From JBFMAP01 sp964632135 (GTDB lineage: Archaea; Micrarchaeota; Micrarchaeia; Burarchaeales; JBFMAP01), in assembly GCA_964632135.1 (NCBI GenBank), contig CAZWEI010000059.1, positions 1-6,179 of the forward strand: 6,179 nucleotides of DNA, written 5' to 3'. This document shows, piece by piece, positions 4,901-6,179 of this stretch (position 1 is its first letter; every line of letters begins with the position of its first letter). A program made the position numbers and the translations under genes. The notes beneath the pieces are model-generated. The model searched no databases and was not told the DNA's origin. It was given only the letters and a program-made list of their open reading frames with translations.

Positions 4901-6179
4901 CCGCGGGGAGGGCTTGGGTGGAAAAATTACGACTTTCTTTCTCACGAGTGGTGGTCCGGCGTTGTATTCGACATTCACTAACGGTGCAGGCTACGCGTCT
5001 ATGGAATTTACCTGCACCAGCGAAGAGGCATGCGGCGTGTATGCGTATGTGATTGACCCACCTGTCCTCCTTCCCTCCAACATAGTAGATATATACTGCA
5101 TGGACCCGCCCGTTTGCATCAGCCTGACCGCGACACCGAGCACGACCACGCGGGGCGTGCCAGTCAGCGTATCAGCCGTATATACTTTCAAGTACGCGAT
5201 GTTCGCAGACCCCCTTGTCTGCGGCCCAGGCGGAAACATAACGTACGGACCGCGTTCGGTCTCAAACGCGACAACCATCAACTGGAAGAGACTCGCGTCT
5301 TTAAACTGGCCCGCCACAATACAAGCGGCGAATGGAAAACTCTACATAAACTTCCGAACTGGACAATCGAATTATGTGATAGTGTTTCAAATAAAAACCA
5401 CCGACGGCTCTCTCGGAGCATCTACCGCGGTACCAGCTTCGCGGCGAAAAGATTACTTCCCGCTCATCGCGAGTTTCGGCGCCTATAAATATCTGTACTA
5501 TCTCGGCGGGCTTGACAACTCTGGCGCCCCAAGCGCATCCGGCGATATTTTCAGGATAAATTCTGATGGTTCATTGGGACAGCCTGCTAATGCAAACCTG
5601 CCCACAGGAATAACGCGCCCAGCAGCCGCCTCGCTCTCGGCGCAGATATGGGTGCCTGACACGGAGCCACCGGAGGAGGACATACCCGGCAGTGCCAGCG
5701 GTGCCGATGTGCCAACAGCGAGTTTAGCAGGTGCGCGCACGGGTTTTGCAGATATTCCAGGCCCTCCAACCGGGCATTGGGAGACGAGATATTTCATGTA
5801 CCTGATTGGTGGTCAGGACTCAACAGGTGCGAACCTCAGCACCGTTTACATGTCACAAATCAGCGCGTATGACGGCCAGCCCATGGGGGCGGGCTGGAGC
5901 GCCACGACACAGCTTTCGCAGGGAGAAAGGAGGGCGCCTGCCGCAGTCACGTATGGAAAATACTTATACGTTATAGGAGGCGAGTCCTCCTCGGGTCCGA
6001 CAAACACTGTTTTGCGTACTTCGACGTCCGACGGTTCCCTTGGTGCGTGGATCGGCGGGCCCGACCTGCCCGAGGTCACCGCGCGCCCCACGGCAGTTTT
6101 CGTGGATGACAAACTTTTCGTCATCGCGGAAAACGCCAGCGTGTTCAAGTTTCCGAGAAAACTGAAGTACAAGGCGTTT
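1995..6179 (+). CDS. Giant secreted Cys-rich / Ig-like / kelch surface protein, 3' end cut by window edge
   Basis: One frame stays open from ATG 1995 to the last base: 1395 codons, no stop and no frameshift. Residues 1-30 form a signal peptide, with a positively charged start, a hydrophobic core at about 11-24 and a likely cut after AYA (30). Then come a 14-Cys module (39-141), an Ig-like domain (about 154-237), a Cys cluster with CC and CTC (238-255), a Big_1-like domain (269-366), a 16-Cys module (370-457) and a Big_2-like domain (458-545, SITITPNPASMTAGTSQRF). Five further Big_1-like domains fill 546-1035. A linker leads to a kelch-like propeller from about 1090 to the edge, with YLGG, LIGG and VIGG turns. 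About 27 N-X-S/T sequons are spread along the chain, as expected of a glycosylated archaeal envelope protein. The start gives a well-formed signal peptide and lies 16 bases after the upstream gene. Adhesin, S-layer-associated protein or surface enzyme are all possible. The missing end may hold more blades and a membrane anchor. Confidence 0.92.
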   Translation, partial: MSASIRIEKTFQLLILLMFFLIFSSGTAYATWSGAGGTCRGTISADVCNHITILSFSGCNQNDMVICNTVCDPASPPTGAYCINPYGGADFYCGSSCSVHCGYCSTPVYYCAGDSTGRSCEGLYYYECKRIQSFGSYYSNCYWDPTTDFYPLSDIKVYPENPLVFLYEGMQFSAECINNQGTHFSCKDAGIKLNWSNSYGSYQDYFVNQSGFYTARWCASEYSGEGVFAKTAGSVFGCCSGGNCYDSNCLSYCTCGSDAGIPYVVLPYVQIRASPSNLPTGSTSEIKVNVSTLYNDGDCFAGTQGDPLALIVNFTTDLGSITSFNVTNNGTGTATAYLTSSNPGIATVTARISAMYFNTTTVTFVSTNPCAGQADGSQLSGCTGNFACCGNACKQNASCSACQVHTCSGGDWICQNRPAGATGFCGQNSACPSGVFISSCDVPCDGSGNCGTCTPTCLSSITITPNPASMTAGTSQRFNATCRNSSGGMITCPVLTWSTTIGSITASANDGDISYVILFTPSSGSGQITGTYSTVSGQAAVNVGLGAGGSIIMMLSPQPGIVYDYVLINVNVRDSSGNNVPDGTVVEFASGSSSATFSPSGTRVTNTTSGGWTRVYLKSTIPFPVLVTANSSPVVNSTPVYFCAGDPDRIDVITAESPVTVGTYSDITARVFDKNNMPIIAFNNGCLPVTVTFSTTLGTLGTLSLPTSPFGYVYNNLTSTTTGIATVTMTSGAATKTTQINFIHGPPASLTIAASPISLAVFKYSTVTATVKDSFGNPVADGTQVNFTTNLGMWPNRMTNTSNTTVGGIATAYLTSQFEGNAIVTVTASSLTNTTTVAFLAYKILLSANPSNPDTCSQSKIVAELRDPITYAPVALSDVPVAFATDLGDLGGGSKTTTILTNASGVASVNLASSYPGLANVSACSGSSCNTTQVNFIQDTSVARVTLTANETNVIVGGKINLTAFVANCRGEGLGGKITTFFLTSGGPALYSTFTNGAGYASMEFTCTSEEACGVYAYVIDPPVLLPSNIVDIYCMDPPVCISLTATPSTTTRGVPVSVSAVYTFKYAMFADPLVCGPGGNITYGPRSVSNATTINWKRLASLNWPATIQAANGKLYINFRTGQSNYVIVFQIKTTDGSLGASTAVPASRRKDYFPLIASFGAYKYLYYLGGLDNSGAPSASGDIFRINSDGSLGQPANANLPTGITRPAAASLSAQIWVPDTEPPEEDIPGSASGADVPTASLAGARTGFADIPGPPTGHWETRYFMYLIGGQDSTGANLSTVYMSQISAYDGQPMGAGWSATTQLSQGERRAPAAVTYGKYLYVIGGESSSGPTNTVLRTSTSDGSLGAWIGGPDLPEVTARPTAVFVDDKLFVIAENASVFKFPRKLKYKAF
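2109..2417 (+). other. N-terminal cysteine-rich module (14 Cys in 103 residues)
   Basis: Residues 39-141 of the giant protein hold 14 cysteines, many next to aromatic residues (AYC, FYC, GYC, YYC, CYW). An even cysteine number in an exported protein points to seven disulfides. The pattern matches no family I can name; it is not a clean EGF, zinc-finger or CxxCH pattern. Confidence 0.75.
2799..3092 (+). repeat. Big_1-like domain 1 of the giant protein
   Basis: Residues 269-366 have the form of a bacterial Ig-like domain of the invasin type: a start ASPSNLPTGS, the central strand VNFTTDLGSI, then ATAYLTSSNPGIATVTA and a closing strand TTTVTFVS. It is separated from the other Big_1-like copies by the 16-Cys module and the Big_2-like domain, and carries an extra cysteine (GDCFAG). 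Confidence 0.7.
3102..3365 (+). other. Second cysteine-rich module (16 Cys in 88 residues)
   Basis: Residues 370-457 contain 16 cysteines, with spacings such as FACCGNAC, CSAC, VPCDGSGNC and GTCTPTC. The Gly, Asn and Asp content and short loops resemble disulfide-knit extracellular modules. It sits between two Ig-like domains, as a rigid spacer or binding module would. I cannot assign it to a named family. Confidence 0.75.
3366..3629 (+). other. Big_2-like Ig domain
   Basis: Residues 458-545 open with SITITPNPASMTAGTSQRF, close to the usual Big_2 opening, followed by LTWSTTIGSIT and the final strand of the fold. Two cysteines (ATC and ITC) probably pair within the domain. The motif match is by eye. 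Confidence 0.65.
3630..5099 (+). repeat. Array of five Big_1-like Ig domains
   Basis: Approximate units are residues 546-645, 646-745, 746-841, 842-939 and 940-1035, giving a period of 95-105 residues. Shared marks are a D-x-x-G-N/P-x-V turn (RDSSGNNVPDGT, KDSFGNPVADGT), a central strand FxTxLG (FSTTLG, FTTNLG, FATDLG) and a G-x-A-x-x-x-L-x-S segment before the last strand. The phenylalanine of the central strand falls at residues 588, 693, 787, 883 and 982. The last unit is the most diverged and carries extra cysteines. Such domains stack into stiff rods in invasin and intimin. Confidence 0.75.
5262..6179 (+). repeat. Kelch-like beta-propeller repeats, cut by window edge
   Basis: From about residue 1090 the chain shows four to five blades. 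Each ends with a recurrent turn: TTDGSLGAS (1136), NSDGSLGQP (1190), AYDGQPMGAGW (1293) and TSDGSLGAW (1345). Strands with paired glycines lie between them: YLGG (1169), LIGG (1270) and VIGG (1325). The spacing to the next R-P or R-A-P is also kept (ITRPAA, ERRAPAA, TARPTA). This is the kelch / galactose-oxidase-type propeller pattern. The first blade lacks the double glycine, and the blade after residue 1210 carries an insertion of about 49 residues. Confidence 0.75.

Noticed and set aside
3983..5317. Three leftward frames of 108-145 codons
   Set aside because: They are antisense to the Big_1-like array. Their Val-rich products mirror the Thr/Asn/Ala-rich sense codons and have no start signals.
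1..6179. CRISPR array, tRNA/rRNA genes, transposon ends
   Set aside because: Reading both strands showed no regularly spaced direct repeats of 20-40 bases, no tRNA-like or rRNA-like stretch, and no transposase frame or terminal inverted repeats. The only periodicity is at protein-domain level.

Overview
The window looks archaeal. It carries an archease-family gene, AT-rich TATA-type promoter boxes set in an otherwise fairly GC-rich sequence, GGTG/GGAG-type ribosome binding sites, and a very large secreted protein dense in N-glycosylation sequons and built from Ig-like and kelch-like repeats, a style common in archaeal surface proteins. The phylum cannot be fixed from the sequence; a DPANN or euryarchaeal lineage is possible but is only a guess.

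Layout. The left part (1-1228) is transcribed leftward: archease, then 48 bases further on an unrecognised protein with about eight membrane segments that runs off the left edge. The right part (1307-6179) is transcribed rightward: a small single-pass, proline-linker exported protein, then after 16 bases a giant secreted protein that runs off the right edge with at least 1395 codons and no stop. The two transcription units diverge from one compact AT-rich region (about 1259-1285).

Both edge genes are open at the window boundary, so a search requiring a stop codon would miss them. They are nevertheless the two largest genes here, and all long frames antisense to them are shadows.

How the genes relate. 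Archease is the activating cofactor of the RtcB tRNA ligase and is cytoplasmic; nothing here links it to the surface genes except the shared promoter region. The two rightward genes form a likely operon for envelope-exposed, disulfide-containing, glycosylated proteins. The giant protein reads in order: signal peptide, 14-Cys module, Ig-like domain, short Cys cluster, Big_1-like domain, 16-Cys module, Big_2-like domain, five more Big_1-like domains, linker, kelch-like propeller. This order suggests a stalk carrying a binding or enzymatic head, but no substrate, partner or catalytic residue can be named. No RNA gene, mobile element or CRISPR array was seen, and no gene-free stretch exceeds about 100 bases.
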